64,000 nucleotides of DNA, from NCBI GenBank assembly GCA_021799535.1, contig JAJZAH010000003.1, positions 1 through 64,000 of the forward strand. Reading direction: 5' to 3'. This DNA comes from Nanobdellota archaeon (GTDB lineage: Archaea > Nanobdellota > Nanobdellia > Pacearchaeales > GW2011-AR1). Position numbers and translations under genes: made by a program. The notes beneath the pieces are model-generated. The model had not been told where the DNA came from. It made no database searches and saw only the letters and a program-made list of their open reading frames with translations. Shown piece by piece: positions 16,472 through 26,234 of this stretch (positions within the stretch are counted from its first letter, which is position 1; each line of letters begins with the position of its first letter).

Positions 16472-16777
16472 ATGAATATAGAATATGAACCTTATTACCT
16501 TCAGATAAAGATGAGCCAAAAATATGAATCCAAGCAGAAAGGTGTGAATCGCTTTGGTGATATACTTGACGGTATTTATTTAATGATTAAAAATACTTCT
16601 TCGGATTTCTCATTTGGATCTTTTCAAGGTAGGACATTAGGAAATGGGTGGGCAATACTTGAGTTTCATCCATCCGCTGAATGTGACAATTCACTACAAA
16701 AAGCGATAAGCCATCTTGAGATGCTTGGGCTTGAAGCTAAAGAAGTCGATCCTGAAAGAATAATAAGGCCGGATTAA
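16472..16777 (+). CDS. Hypothetical protein, 101 aa
   Basis: It starts MNIEYEPYYLQIKMS. The protein is mixed alpha/beta, with GNGWAILEFHPSAEC and an HLEMLGLEAKEVDP segment reminiscent of small ACT- or ferredoxin-like folds, but no family is recognised. TATA TTTTTATAAAT at 16441-16450 places a leaderless start at ATG 16472, 14 residues inside the ORF-track call. It is divergent from the HTH_10 regulator, with overlapping promoter regions. Confidence 0.6.
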   Translation: MNIEYEPYYLQIKMSQKYESKQKGVNRFGDILDGIYLMIKNTSSDFSFGSFQGRTLGNGWAILEFHPSAECDNSLQKAISHLEMLGLEAKEVDPERIIRPD

Positions 16778-16827
16778 TGGAGTGAGAAAATCTGAGGGTT
16801 GTTTGTATTTGATTAAGGGCAGAAGTT

Positions 16828-16974
16828 ATGATTATCGTTGCAACAATGATAACAGAAACAATTAATAGAGTCACGATATCCGGTGAGGTGGTCAAAAACA
16901 TCAAAAAGATTGTGAAGATACCAAATCACAAAGAAACAATAAACGGAAGAATCATTAAACATTCCAGAAAATAA
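16828..16974 (+). CDS. Possible small basic protein, 48 aa
   Basis: An open frame below the track cutoff begins MIIVATMITETINRVTISGE and ends in a basic tail. The 238-nt interval between 16777 and the end of mgtA holds nothing else I can see. RVTISGEVVKNIKKIVKI has the beta-strand/helix look of small CopG-like proteins, but this is weak. No clear promoter or ribosome site is seen. Confidence 0.25.
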   Translation: MIIVATMITETINRVTISGEVVKNIKKIVKIPNHKETINGRIIKHSRK

Positions 16975-17015
16975 ATAAGTGCCCAGAAAAAAAGCCCACT
17001 TTCCCAGCTTACTGG

Positions 17016-19553
17016 TTAAAGTTCATATTTTCTGAAAAAGGTTCTTTTGCTCAATTCCACGAGGCCTAAATAGGTCATGACTGCAACTGCGAGGAAAATA
17101 AAATATATTCCCGGCATCGGCTGGAGGCTGAATAACCCTCCCAAAGCAGTATAAGGGATAATCAAAGCCGCTGCAACAATCCCGAAGCAGCTTATCAGAA
17201 TCCATTTTCCAGGATTACTTTTCCAGAATGGCGAACGTCTGGTCCTTATAACAAAAACAACAAGGGTCTGCGTTGCAATTGACTCAACAAACCACCCTGT
17301 CCTGAATGCGATATCTGAAAACCGAAAGATGAAAAGCATAACCCCAAAAGTGATAAAATCATAAAGTGAACTTATCGGTCCAAACCAAATCATAAACCTC
17401 CGGATTAATTCAAGATTAAATTTCTTGGGCTTTTTCATGTATTCGGGATCGACGTTATCACCGGAAATTGGAAGCTGGGATAGGTCATAAAGCATATTAT
17501 TCAGAAGGACCTGAGGGGGCAGCATCGGCAAAAAGGGAAGGAAAAATGATGAAACAGACATGCTGAGCATATTCCCAAAATCAGAGCTCACCCCCATAAG
17601 AATATATTTTACTGAATTGCCGAAGATTTTCCTCCCCTCAAGAACTCCATCTGCAAGAATATCCAGGTTTTTCTTTAAAAGGATTATATCTGATGCATCT
17701 TTTGCAACATCAACTGCAGAGTCCACAGATATTCCAATATCCGCTTCGTGCAACGCCGCGATGTCATTGACGCCATCGCCCATATATCCCACATCATGAT
17801 CAAGCTCTTTTAAGGCTTTTATTATCCTAGATTTATCCTCAGGGGACAGTCTGCAGAAGAGATTAGTTTCCTGGACAATCTGAGCTAAACTTTTATCATC
17901 CGCTTTTCTTATCTCATCCCCAATCACTATTTTTGAGATGCTTATTCCAACTTCTTCAGCTATTTTTTTTGTGACTATTTCATTATCACCTGTCAAAATT
18001 TTAAAGTCCACATTAAGTGATTTTAATTTTTCAATTGCTTCCTTTGCGGTCTTTTTCGGAGGATCTGATAAGACAATAAATCCAAGAAAAATCATCTCTT
18101 TCTCGTCACTTTTTGAATATTTTTCTTTTGCGGAATTTTTGTACGCTACAGCTATCACTCTTAGCCCGCTGCCTGAAAGTTCAGTGAATTTCTTTTTTAT
18201 TTCTTCTTTGTACCTGCCTATGCTGCCTATCCTCCCGTTAAGATCAATCTTTGAGCATATTTCAACGACTGGCACTGTCGCGCCTTTTGTTATCAAGATG
18301 ACTTCTCTTCCCCGCTTTACAACAACAGACATCCTTTTTCTTTCATAGTCAAACGGGATTTCGTCAATTTTAGAGTAAGATTTGGAAAGAGTTGTTATCT
18401 TTTGCCCAGCCTGCTGGAGGATTGCAACGTCTATAGGATTTCCAAATGTTTTCTTCCCGTGGGACATAGCAGAATTACAAAGGGTCCCGTAAAGCAATAT
18501 CTCCTCGCTGGCACGTCCTTCAATATCAAAGTACCCGTCTAGCTTTATATTCCCTTCTGTAATTGTCCCAGTTTTATCAGTGCAGAGGATATCCATATTG
18601 CCAAAGTCCTCAATTGAGATTAGTCTTTTTACAATCACATCTTTTCTTGCCATCTTTTTAGCCCCCATAGACATACTCACAGTTAGTATCACTGGAAGCA
18701 TCTCAGGAGCTATTCCTATCGCTATCGCGAGGGCAAAAAGAAGTGAATCAAGGAAATTTTGCTTCAGAAGAGCATTAGCGATAAATATAATAACAGTTAG
18801 GATAAGTGTGACTTTTATAAGGAAATTCACAAATTTATTGATGCCTTTCTGGAATTCAATCTGGGGTTTCTCCTGAACAACTTCTTTTGACAATTTCCCT
18901 AATTTGGTGTCATTCCCGATAAAAATTACCACCCCTGTCGCTTCGCCGTCTGAAACGATTGTACCGGCCAGGGCGTAATTCTGAAGATTTAAAGTTTTAT
19001 TATCACGAACTGGTTCTGAGGTCTTATGCACAGGGACCGATTCCCCTGTAAGTGTTGATTCATTTATTTCAAGGTTTTTTGCGTCTATTATCCTGAGATC
19101 TGCCGGCACTTTGCTTCCTATATTCAAAATGACTATATCCCCCGGGACGAGATTCTTCACATCAATTTCTGTTTTTTCATTGTTTCTTATCACAATTGTT
19201 TTGTGGGAAATTTTCCTGTTCAAATCCTCAACAATTCTTTCAGAGCGGTATTCCTGTATGAACGTCACAGTTGCGGACAAGACAATAAGAATTATTATAA
19301 TCAGCCCATCTATGAGCTCGCCAAGGAACATCGAAAGGGTACTTGCGACGATGAAAAGCCATAACAGTGGGCTTTTGAACTGCCTGATAAATATCATAAA
19401 AGCAGACTTTTTCTCTTTTATTTCATTATAGCCATATTTCTTCCGCCTTGATTCGACCTCAGATTCTGTAAGCCCGTGCCTTGATGTATTTAGCAAGTGG
19501 AACAGATCCCCTTCCTTTTTTTCCCAATAATTAGTCTCACCCTCTTTATGCAT
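17016..19553 (-). CDS. mgtA: P-type ATPase of the MgtA (P3B, magnesium import) type
   Basis: 845 residues. The phosphorylation site CTDKTGT, the TGES actuator motif (STLTGESVP), the hinge GDGVNDIAALHEADIGISVD and about ten hydrophobic segments are present. The block PEMLPVILTVSMSMGA, followed later by VIVKRLISIEDFGNMDILCTD (cited to locate it), is characteristic of MgtA/MgtB rather than of Ca2+ or K+ pumps. It is slightly short of the usual ~900 residues, mainly at the N-terminus. An MgtC-like gene at 28.2 kb suggests a wider Mg2+ response, though they are not linked. Confidence 0.88.
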   Translation of the reverse strand: MHKEGETNYWEKKEGDLFHLLNTSRHGLTESEVESRRKKYGYNEIKEKKSAFMIFIRQFKSPLLWLFIVASTLSMFLGELIDGLIIIILIVLSATVTFIQEYRSERIVEDLNRKISHKTIVIRNNEKTEIDVKNLVPGDIVILNIGSKVPADLRIIDAKNLEINESTLTGESVPVHKTSEPVRDNKTLNLQNYALAGTIVSDGEATGVVIFIGNDTKLGKLSKEVVQEKPQIEFQKGINKFVNFLIKVTLILTVIIFIANALLKQNFLDSLLFALAIAIGIAPEMLPVILTVSMSMGAKKMARKDVIVKRLISIEDFGNMDILCTDKTGTITEGNIKLDGYFDIEGRASEEILLYGTLCNSAMSHGKKTFGNPIDVAILQQAGQKITTLSKSYSKIDEIPFDYERKRMSVVVKRGREVILITKGATVPVVEICSKIDLNGRIGSIGRYKEEIKKKFTELSGSGLRVIAVAYKNSAKEKYSKSDEKEMIFLGFIVLSDPPKKTAKEAIEKLKSLNVDFKILTGDNEIVTKKIAEEVGISISKIVIGDEIRKADDKSLAQIVQETNLFCRLSPEDKSRIIKALKELDHDVGYMGDGVNDIAALHEADIGISVDSAVDVAKDASDIILLKKNLDILADGVLEGRKIFGNSVKYILMGVSSDFGNMLSMSVSSFFLPFLPMLPPQVLLNNMLYDLSQLPISGDNVDPEYMKKPKKFNLELIRRFMIWFGPISSLYDFITFGVMLFIFRFSDIAFRTGWFVESIATQTLVVFVIRTRRSPFWKSNPGKWILISCFGIVAAALIIPYTALGGLFSLQPMPGIYFIFLAVAVMTYLGLVELSKRTFFRKYEL

Positions 19554-19632
19554 TACTTATACATTCACAAATCCTGTTTATATTTTTTTTGACTCTAATT
19601 AAGTTTAAATAGAACCTCTGTCTTTTGACTCC

Positions 19633-20919
19633 ATGATAGATATCAACATGATCAGGGAAAATCCGGAAAAGGTCAAAGAGAACATAAAAAGAAAATATCA
19701 GGACGATAAACTACCTCTTGTTGACGAAATTCTTAAGATTGACTCTAAATGGAGAAAACTGAAATTTGAAGATGATAACCTGCGTTCCGAAAGGAATAAA
19801 ATATCTAAGAGTATCGCGGGGGAGCTCAAAACAGGACATAAAAAGGAAGCTGATAAACTCAAAGAAAAGGCAAAAGAGATTCCTCTTGAAATTGATAAAA
19901 TTGAAGGTAAAAGGAAAAAACTTGAAGAGGAGATAAGGCAAATCCTTATGAAAATCCCCAATATTATACATGATTCAGTTCCTCTTGGCAAGGATGACAG
20001 CCAAAATGTCGAGTTGGAGAGGTTTGGGGAACCAAAAGTCCCAGCATATGAAATTTTTAACCACGCAGAACTTGCCGAAAAACTTGGAGGGGTGGACTTT
20101 GATACTGCAAGAAAAATATCTGGCAATGGATTTTACTATCTTAAGGGGGATTTGTCCAGGCTTCACTCTGCTTTGATATCCTACGCAAAAGATTACATGG
20201 TAAAAAATGGTTTCGAATTTGTCATTCCCCCTTTCATGATAAGAAGTGAAGTTGTAGACGGAGTGATGAGCTTTGCTGAAAAAGATGCCATGATGTACAA
20301 ACTGGAAGGTGAAGACCTTTACCTTATTGGAACTGCTGAACACTCTTTGATAGCCATGTTCGCATATAAAAATCTCAATGGCAAAAACCTGCCCTATAAA
20401 ATAACGGGGGTTTCCCCCTGCTTCAGGAAAGAAGTTGGCGCTCACGGAATAGAGGAGAAGGGGTTTTACAGGGTCCACCAGTTTGAAAAGCAGGAAATGA
20501 TAGTGATATGTGACCCTGCTGATTCTTATGATTGGTATGATAAAATGTTAAAACTTACAGTTGAACTATTTAAAGAGATAGGAATTCCTGTGAGGACTCT
20601 TGAAATATGCAGCGGAGATTTGGCTGATCTCAAAGCTAAATCTGCAGATGTCGAGGCTTGGAGTCCGAGACAAAAAAAGTATTTTGAAGTGGGAAGCTGC
20701 TCAAACTTAACGGATGCACAGGCGCGCCGCCTTAATATTCGTGCTGAAAAGGATGGTAAAATATACTTTGTCCACACTTTAAACAATACAGTTGTCGCTT
20801 CCCCCCGTGCGCTTATAGCCCTTATGGAAAATTTCCAGCAAAAAGACGGCTCGATAATAGTCCCTACAGTGCTTCAGCCTTACATGGGAGGTATGAAAAA
20901 AATAGAAGCGAGAAAGTAG
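19633..20919 (+). CDS. serS: Seryl-tRNA synthetase
   Basis: Charges tRNA-Ser. 428 residues, with an N-terminal coiled-coil tRNA-binding arm (~30-105, LRSERNKISKSIAGELKTGH) and a class II catalytic core. Motif 2 is SPCFRKEVGAHGIEEKGFYR and the motif 3 region is NNTVVASPRALIALMENFQQ. This is the common SerRS type, not the rare methanogen type. TATA AGTTTAAATAG lies 25 nt before the ATG, so the transcript is leaderless. Confidence 0.95.
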   Translation: MIDINMIRENPEKVKENIKRKYQDDKLPLVDEILKIDSKWRKLKFEDDNLRSERNKISKSIAGELKTGHKKEADKLKEKAKEIPLEIDKIEGKRKKLEEEIRQILMKIPNIIHDSVPLGKDDSQNVELERFGEPKVPAYEIFNHAELAEKLGGVDFDTARKISGNGFYYLKGDLSRLHSALISYAKDYMVKNGFEFVIPPFMIRSEVVDGVMSFAEKDAMMYKLEGEDLYLIGTAEHSLIAMFAYKNLNGKNLPYKITGVSPCFRKEVGAHGIEEKGFYRVHQFEKQEMIVICDPADSYDWYDKMLKLTVELFKEIGIPVRTLEICSGDLADLKAKSADVEAWSPRQKKYFEVGSCSNLTDAQARRLNIRAEKDGKIYFVHTLNNTVVASPRALIALMENFQQKDGSIIVPTVLQPYMGGMKKIEARK

Positions 20920-20942
20920 TCATATAATCATCAAAAGAGTGA

Positions 20943-20968
20943 GGCGAAAACACTTATGGGTTTTCGCC
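20943..20968 (+). terminator. Hairpin after serS, possible terminator or processing site
   Basis: GGCGAAAAC and GTTTTCGCC form a perfect 9-bp stem with an 8-nt loop, 24 nt after the serS stop. It is followed by CCCCTG rather than a T-run, so it is not a bacterial-type terminator. It may be a processing or stability element of the serS mRNA. Confidence 0.4.
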
Positions 20969-21065
20969 CCCCTGTTGTCCAACCGAAATTGAACATTTTA
21001 ACAAGTGCATTAAAATTTAAGTATTTTTCCTTTTTCATAGGCAGGCTTTTACGACAAAATTTATA

Positions 21066-21521
21066 ATGGAGCTATCCTTAAGTCTGCTTGTGGGAATAGT
21101 TGAAGGTATAAAGCTGGGGAAAAATCTTGAGAAGACCATAATAAATCTTGAAATTGGCGAGGGTGGATGGGCAAAGCCTGAAGCTCTCGAGATGTATTAT
21201 GGCTTCAAGGCGGTCCTTGACTTAGACACGCCTGTATTTGACAGCGGTCATAAAAGAAAAGATACAACTCTTCATGTAAAGAGAGTCGGTTTACAGAAAA
21301 ATGATTTTGAAGTGAATATAAGTAACGTCGATAACTACCGATGGAGAAAACTTCCGGTGGATAAGGATGAATTTCAGGATTTCGCAGAAGATCCGTCATA
21401 TGCTATACTCGATTATTCTGAAGAAAAAACTCTCCAGGATGAAATCGACGAAGCGGTAAAAAATGAGAATTACGAACTTGCTCAAAAATTAAAAAATGGA
21501 TTGAAAGGTACTAAAAAGTAA
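21066..21521 (+). CDS. Hypothetical protein with C-terminal UVR-like motif
   Basis: 151 residues. Most is unrecognised beta-rich sequence. The tail LQDEIDEAVKNENYELAQKL resembles the UvrB/UvrC interaction motif, a short helical hairpin also found in ClpC and McsA and usually used for protein contacts. A TATA-like TTTATAA directly abuts the ATG; an earlier AATTTAAGTA near 21014 is the more likely promoter. It sits between serS and ppsA on the same strand. Confidence 0.6.
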   Translation: MELSLSLLVGIVEGIKLGKNLEKTIINLEIGEGGWAKPEALEMYYGFKAVLDLDTPVFDSGHKRKDTTLHVKRVGLQKNDFEVNISNVDNYRWRKLPVDKDEFQDFAEDPSYAILDYSEEKTLQDEIDEAVKNENYELAQKLKNGLKGTKK

Positions 21522-21576
21522 AATTATCCATAATGCTTATAAATGAATATTTGTTATCTGATGCAAGAGGTGAAAA

Positions 21577-23958
21577 ATGAGCGAGCGTGATAAGGTTTTT
21601 GTGCTAAAGTTTAACGAAGTGACCATAAAGGACGTTCCTATCGTCGGCGGGAAAAATGCTTCGCTTGGTGAAATGTACCAAGACTTGACAAGTAAAGGTG
21701 TCAGGATCCCGAACGGGTTTGCGGTCACGGCTCATGCATATAGGCACTTTCTTGAAAAAACGGGGCTCAAAGGGAAAATAAAGGAGATACTCTCTGACCT
21801 AGACACTAAAGACACAAAAAACCTTTCTTTGCACGGGAAGAAAGTCAGAGGCGAGATACTGAAGGCAAGCTTACCTCTTGAAATTGAGAGAGAGATAATT
21901 GCTCATTACAAGGAGCTTTCAAAAGAGTACGGAACGGGATACACTGATGTAGCCGTCCGTTCGTCGGCAACAGCAGAAGATCTGCCTGATGCTTCTTTTG
22001 CCGGTCAGCAAGATACATATCTCAATATAAAAGGTGAAAAAGAAATCCTCGAAGCATGTAAGAAGTGCTTTGCTTCTCTTTTCACTGACAGGGCGATTTC
22101 TTACAGGGAAGACAAACATTTTGATCATTTCAGCGTAGCTCTTTCAATCGGCGTCCAGAAGATGGTAAGAAGCGACATGGGGGCTTCAGGAGTTATGTTC
22201 TCTCTTGACACTGAATCAGGATTTAAAGATGTCGTTTATGTAACTTCTATATATGGACTTGGCGAGAATATTGTTCAGGGGGCAGTTAATCCAGATGAAT
22301 TTTATGTTCACAAACCGACCTTGAAAAAAGGGTTCAGATCCATTGTGTCAAGAAAAGTCGGCGACAAGAAAGTAAGGATGATCTATTCGGGCAATAGAGA
22401 AGACCCGGTGAAGAATGTTCCGGTAACTCTTGAGGACCGAAAAAGATTTTCCATAAATGATGATGAAGTTATAGAGCTCGCTAAATGGGCGGTTCAGATT
22501 GAAAATCATTACCGTAAGCCGATGGACATGGAATGGGCAAAAGACGGGAAGCTTAACAAATTGTTTATTGTGCAGGCAAGACCCGAAACTGTTCAGAGCA
22601 GGAAAGATCTGACAAAGCTTGAGGAATACAAACTCCTTGAGGAGGGGAAAATTCTTATTGAAGGTAACAGCGTTGGTTCGAAGATAGGCAGCGGAAAAGC
22701 CAATGTAATAAGGGAAGTTTCGGGCATCGGCAGGTTCAGGAAAGGTGAAGTACTGGTCACAGACATGACGACGCCAGACTGGGAGCCTATAATGAAGATA
22801 GCATCCGCAATAATCACAAACAAAGGCGGAAGGACATGTCATGCAGCCATAATCTCAAGAGAGCTTGGGATACCCTGTGTTGTCGGAACTGACAATGCGA
22901 CTGAAAAACTAAAGACTGGGGAGGATATAACTGTAGACTGCTCGCAGGGGGAGAAAGGATATGTCTACGAAGGGATCCTTAAATTTAAGGTAGAAAACCA
23001 TGACTTGAAAAAACTTCCAAAGCTCAAAACGAAAATCATGATGAATATCGGAACACCTGAGCAAGCTTTCGAGCAGAGTTTTATACCAAATGACGGCATA
23101 GGCCTCGCAAGGGAAGAGTTTATAATAAACTCTGCGATAAAAATTCACCCGAACGCACTGATAAACTATTCCCAGATTAAGGATTCAAAGATAAAAAGGC
23201 AGATAGATGAGCTAACTTATGGCTACGATGACAAAAAGCTATATTTCGTTGACAAGTTGGCTGAAGGCATAGGGACAATAGCTGCTGCATTTTATCCCAA
23301 GGATGTGATCGTCAGGACCTCTGATTTTAAAACAAATGAATATGCAAACTTGATTGGGGGGGCTGAGTATGAGCCTAAGGAGGACAACCCGATGATAGGG
23401 TGGAGAGGGGCTTCAAGATATTACAAGGAAGGATACAAAGAGGGATTTGTCCTTGAATGCAAAGCCTTTGTGAAAGTAAGGGAAGAATTTGGTCTAAAAA
23501 ATGTTAAGATAATGATTCCTTTTTGCAGAACCGTTGAGGAAGGAAAGAAAGTTCTTAAGATAATGGAGGAGAATGGACTCAAGAGAGGAAAAGACGGCCT
23601 CCAGGTTTATGTAATGTGCGAGATTCCTGCAAATGTCATACTTGCCGATGAATTCTCTAAGATTTTTGACGGGTTTTCAATAGGATCAAATGACCTCACA
23701 CAACTGACTCTTGGAGTTGACAGAGATTCTGAGATAGTATCGGATGTTTATGATGAAAGAAATGCCGCGGTAAAGAGTTTCATAACTGAAGTCATAAAAA
23801 AAGCAAAGAAAAACAAGAGAAAAATTGGCATATGCGGTCAGGCTCCGTCTGATTTTCCGGACTTCGCAGAATTCCTTGTGAAACAAAATATCGATTCAAT
23901 CTCCCTCAACCCTGATACGGTCATTAAGACAAGAGTGGCAATTTCTAAGAAGAGATAA
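21577..23958 (+). CDS. ppsA: Phosphoenolpyruvate synthase
   Basis: Makes PEP from pyruvate and ATP for gluconeogenesis, or runs in reverse in some archaea. 793 residues: N-terminal ATP-grasp domain (GGKNASLGEMY, VAVRSSATAEDLPDASFAGQ), central phospho-His domain with catalytic His in GGRTCHAAIISRELG, and C-terminal TIM barrel with GFSIGSNDLTQLTLGVDRDS and the Cys loop in GICGQAPSD. The length is usual. TATA CTTATAAAT near 21538-21546 and AGAGGTGA before the ATG give a short leader. It completes the gluconeogenic set found at 1-11 kb. Confidence 0.96.
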   Translation: MSERDKVFVLKFNEVTIKDVPIVGGKNASLGEMYQDLTSKGVRIPNGFAVTAHAYRHFLEKTGLKGKIKEILSDLDTKDTKNLSLHGKKVRGEILKASLPLEIEREIIAHYKELSKEYGTGYTDVAVRSSATAEDLPDASFAGQQDTYLNIKGEKEILEACKKCFASLFTDRAISYREDKHFDHFSVALSIGVQKMVRSDMGASGVMFSLDTESGFKDVVYVTSIYGLGENIVQGAVNPDEFYVHKPTLKKGFRSIVSRKVGDKKVRMIYSGNREDPVKNVPVTLEDRKRFSINDDEVIELAKWAVQIENHYRKPMDMEWAKDGKLNKLFIVQARPETVQSRKDLTKLEEYKLLEEGKILIEGNSVGSKIGSGKANVIREVSGIGRFRKGEVLVTDMTTPDWEPIMKIASAIITNKGGRTCHAAIISRELGIPCVVGTDNATEKLKTGEDITVDCSQGEKGYVYEGILKFKVENHDLKKLPKLKTKIMMNIGTPEQAFEQSFIPNDGIGLAREEFIINSAIKIHPNALINYSQIKDSKIKRQIDELTYGYDDKKLYFVDKLAEGIGTIAAAFYPKDVIVRTSDFKTNEYANLIGGAEYEPKEDNPMIGWRGASRYYKEGYKEGFVLECKAFVKVREEFGLKNVKIMIPFCRTVEEGKKVLKIMEENGLKRGKDGLQVYVMCEIPANVILADEFSKIFDGFSIGSNDLTQLTLGVDRDSEIVSDVYDERNAAVKSFITEVIKKAKKNKRKIGICGQAPSDFPDFAEFLVKQNIDSISLNPDTVIKTRVAISKKR

Positions 23959-23986
23959 TCCCGGAAAACTATGAGCGCAATTGGAC

Positions 23987-24281
23987 ATGAAGGGAAATAA
24001 ACCTTTCAAAGACAGTTCTCAAAAAGTCGACTGATCTGCAGGCGAGCAAACTGACTTTCACAAAGAGAGAACATTATCATGTGAATAATAAAGGGTATGT
24101 GCTTTGTGTCGTTATCGACGGCTGGATGGATGCACACTGCGACGGAAAAGATTACAAGTTAGAACAAGGAGACGGAATCATTTTCTACCCTGGAGAGCGC
24201 CACAGAATAAACAAATGGGAGGGTTGGATGCTATCAGTCTCCTCGACGGATTATGAAGAATTGAAAACTGAATGGGGATAA
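23987..24281 (+). pseudogene. Small cupin protein, apparently frameshifted at an A5 run
   Basis: The frame from 24081 (GTG) encodes a cupin barrel with DYKLEQGDGIIFYPGERHRI. Upstream it stays open as LQASKLTFTKREHYHV without an ATG. An ATG at 23987 opens MKGNKPFKDSSQ in another frame and stops soon after CTCAAAAAGTCG. Removing one A of the A5 run near 24021 joins the two frames into a normal ~98-residue cupin. So either the gene is broken or the base call is wrong. If the downstream part is expressed alone it starts at GTG 24081. Cupins of this kind bind small ligands; no specific function is seen. Confidence 0.5.
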
Positions 24282-24357
24282 GGCAATTCTTTTTCGGTAA
24301 GAGTTACTTTGCATATAATTCATCACATTTTTAAAAAGAGATTCACTAATCTGAGAA

Positions 24358-24948
24358 ATGAAGATAAAAAAGTTAGTCCTGAAGAGGTCAGGAATTGTCG
24401 TAGGAATAATCATTGTTATTGTAGCCGCAGCAGCAGCCTTATTATCTCTTAGGACCCCTAAGGGCGAAGTCTTTATGCAGACGAACGTCGGAAATATCAC
24501 ATTGCAACTATATTCTGACAAAGCTCCTATCACCGTGCAGAATTTTGAAAATTATGTCAAAGACGGTTTTTACGACGGGACTGTGTTCCACAGAGTCGTG
24601 AAAGGATTTGTTATACAAGGAGGCGGCTTCATGTCAAACGGGACGCAAAAGCCAACAAGCCCTCCAATAAGCCTTGAGTCAAATAACGGCTTGTCTAACG
24701 TGCAATACACCATAGCAATGGCAAGAACAAGCGATCCTAATTCTGCGACATCGCAGTTTTTTATAAATACTGCAGACAACTCATTTCTGGATTATAACCC
24801 CCAGAATCCGGGCTACGCAGTATTCGGGAAAGTGGTGAGCGGTTTTGATACTGTGGATAAAATTGAAAACGTTCCTGTGGCGACGAAATACGGAATGCAA
24901 GATTGGCCAATTAGTAATATAATCATCGAGAAAATGAACATAATCTGA
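24358..24948 (+). CDS. Membrane-anchored cyclophilin-type peptidyl-prolyl isomerase
   Basis: 196 residues. A basic N-terminus and one hydrophobic helix (~13-30, GIVVGIIIVIVAAAAALL) act as signal anchor, placing the cyclophilin domain outside the cell. The domain shows the catalytic Arg in VFHRVVKGFVIQGGG, then SQFFINTADN and VFGKVVSGFD. TATA-like TTTTTAAAAAG is near 24330. It is followed 46 nt later by a cytosolic paralog, so the organism has one on each side of the membrane. Confidence 0.9.
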   Translation: MKIKKLVLKRSGIVVGIIIVIVAAAAALLSLRTPKGEVFMQTNVGNITLQLYSDKAPITVQNFENYVKDGFYDGTVFHRVVKGFVIQGGGFMSNGTQKPTSPPISLESNNGLSNVQYTIAMARTSDPNSATSQFFINTADNSFLDYNPQNPGYAVFGKVVSGFDTVDKIENVPVATKYGMQDWPISNIIIEKMNII

Positions 24949-24994
24949 TTTTTCAGACCAAAATATTTAAAATCCATGTTAGATTTCACAATAT

Positions 24995-25456
24995 ATGGTA
25001 AAAGCCAAACTTGAGACGAATTATGGAGATATAATTCTGAATCTTTATGAAGATATGCCAATAACTTCGGGCAATTTTGTCAGTCTTATAAAGAAAGGGA
25101 TTTATGAAGGCGTAGTTTTCCACAGGATTATCGACGGATTCATGATACAAGGAGGCGATCCGACCGGGACAGGGTATGGTGACCCAAAGATACCAGAGAT
25201 CCCGGATGAGTTTACACATTCAGGCGGCAATAAAAATAACAGGGGAACAATCTCAATGGCAAATGCCGGTCCGGACACAGGCTCTTCACAATTTTTCATA
25301 AATCTTGTAGATAATAATTTCCTTGACACAAAACATCCTGTTTTTGGAAAAGTCATGCAAGGGATGGGGGTAGTTGACAAAATCGCAAAGGTAGTGACAG
25401 ATGGGAATGACAGACCTTTGAAGGAGGTCAAAATCCTTAAAGCGAGCTTAATCTGA
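24995..25456 (+). CDS. Cytosolic cyclophilin-type peptidyl-prolyl isomerase
   Basis: 153 residues, no signal. Catalytic Arg in VFHRIIDGFMIQGGDPTGTG, then SSQFFINLVDN and HPVFGKVMQGM. It is the minimal prokaryotic cyclophilin and likely a tandem duplicate of the preceding anchored gene. TATA-like ATATTTAAAATCC is near 24961, about 25-30 nt before the ATG, so it has its own promoter. Confidence 0.93.
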   Translation: MVKAKLETNYGDIILNLYEDMPITSGNFVSLIKKGIYEGVVFHRIIDGFMIQGGDPTGTGYGDPKIPEIPDEFTHSGGNKNNRGTISMANAGPDTGSSQFFINLVDNNFLDTKHPVFGKVMQGMGVVDKIAKVVTDGNDRPLKEVKILKASLI

Positions 25457-25467
25457 AAAACTTTTGA

Positions 25468-26079
25468 TTACTTCAAGTATCCGTTGTCTTTTTCGGAAAT
25501 CATTCTCTTAACAAGCCCCTTTTCCCGTCTGATCATTTCCCTTATCGAACTTCCTTTTATGAGAAAAGCGCGATTCTCTTCGATAAATCTTCTGGGGTTC
25601 AATTCCAGGCTGCCAACCTCGTAAAATCCCCAAAGGCCGGGCTCAAGGGCATTTTTGTCTTTTAGAATATTAACAAGCTCATCCCTGACCTCATAAATCC
25701 CTCCGAACAAAAGTGGATAAAGACCGTGAGTTTCAATTGTTTGCCAGCTTAAAAATGTCCTGTCTCCTTTGAATTTTACATGACCTAATGGCACATTATC
25801 TTTGACAAGAATGTACCCCCTTCTGTAATACTCCGACTTGGAGTCAAGGATCAGAGAATGATAAAGATCAGCGTCAGAACAGCATTCGCTTGAATAAAAT
25901 CCCAGCCTTGTAAAAGGGGCTGATGAAAGACTTCCATTTAAATTTACAGGGGGACCAAATTTCTTGATCTCCTTTTCTGTGACATGGATGGGGATTTTGT
26001 AAGGATGTCTCAGTCTCATAGGTCCTTTAGGATTTTCCTTGAAAGAAAGATAATCCATTATTGCTTGTATCTTTCCCAT
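25468..26079 (-). CDS. Hypothetical protein, 203 aa
   Basis: Not recognised. It has no membrane segment. Features include SSECCSDADLYHSL and a region with beta character (GYILVKDNVPLGHVKFKGD), followed by a charged C-terminus (REMIRREKGLVKRMISEKD). TATA (ATAAATATAG region near 26095-26105) lies upstream on the minus strand. It converges with the cyclophilin gene. Confidence 0.6.
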   Translation of the reverse strand: MGKIQAIMDYLSFKENPKGPMRLRHPYKIPIHVTEKEIKKFGPPVNLNGSLSSAPFTRLGFYSSECCSDADLYHSLILDSKSEYYRRGYILVKDNVPLGHVKFKGDRTFLSWQTIETHGLYPLLFGGIYEVRDELVNILKDKNALEPGLWGFYEVGSLELNPRRFIEENRAFLIKGSSIREMIRREKGLVKRMISEKDNGYLK

Positions 26080-26234
26080 AAAGAGTTTTACTCATCTATA
26101 TTTATAAAATTTACTACTATTCAAAGGTCACATAGTTGATGAAGGAACATCCATCTGAAAGGCAATAAACCATTCTCTAAAATAGACTTTCCTATCACAA
26201 AAATAGTTAAAAAGACTTTTTGCTAAAGATTCGT

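Noticed and set aside
16480-16492. Extra copy of ATATGAACC
   Set aside because: It is inside a coding region (IEYEP codons), without a second arm or TATA box, so it is probably chance.
19698-20126. Minus-strand ORF of 142 aa in serS
   Set aside because: Antisense shadow of the coiled-coil arm of SerRS.
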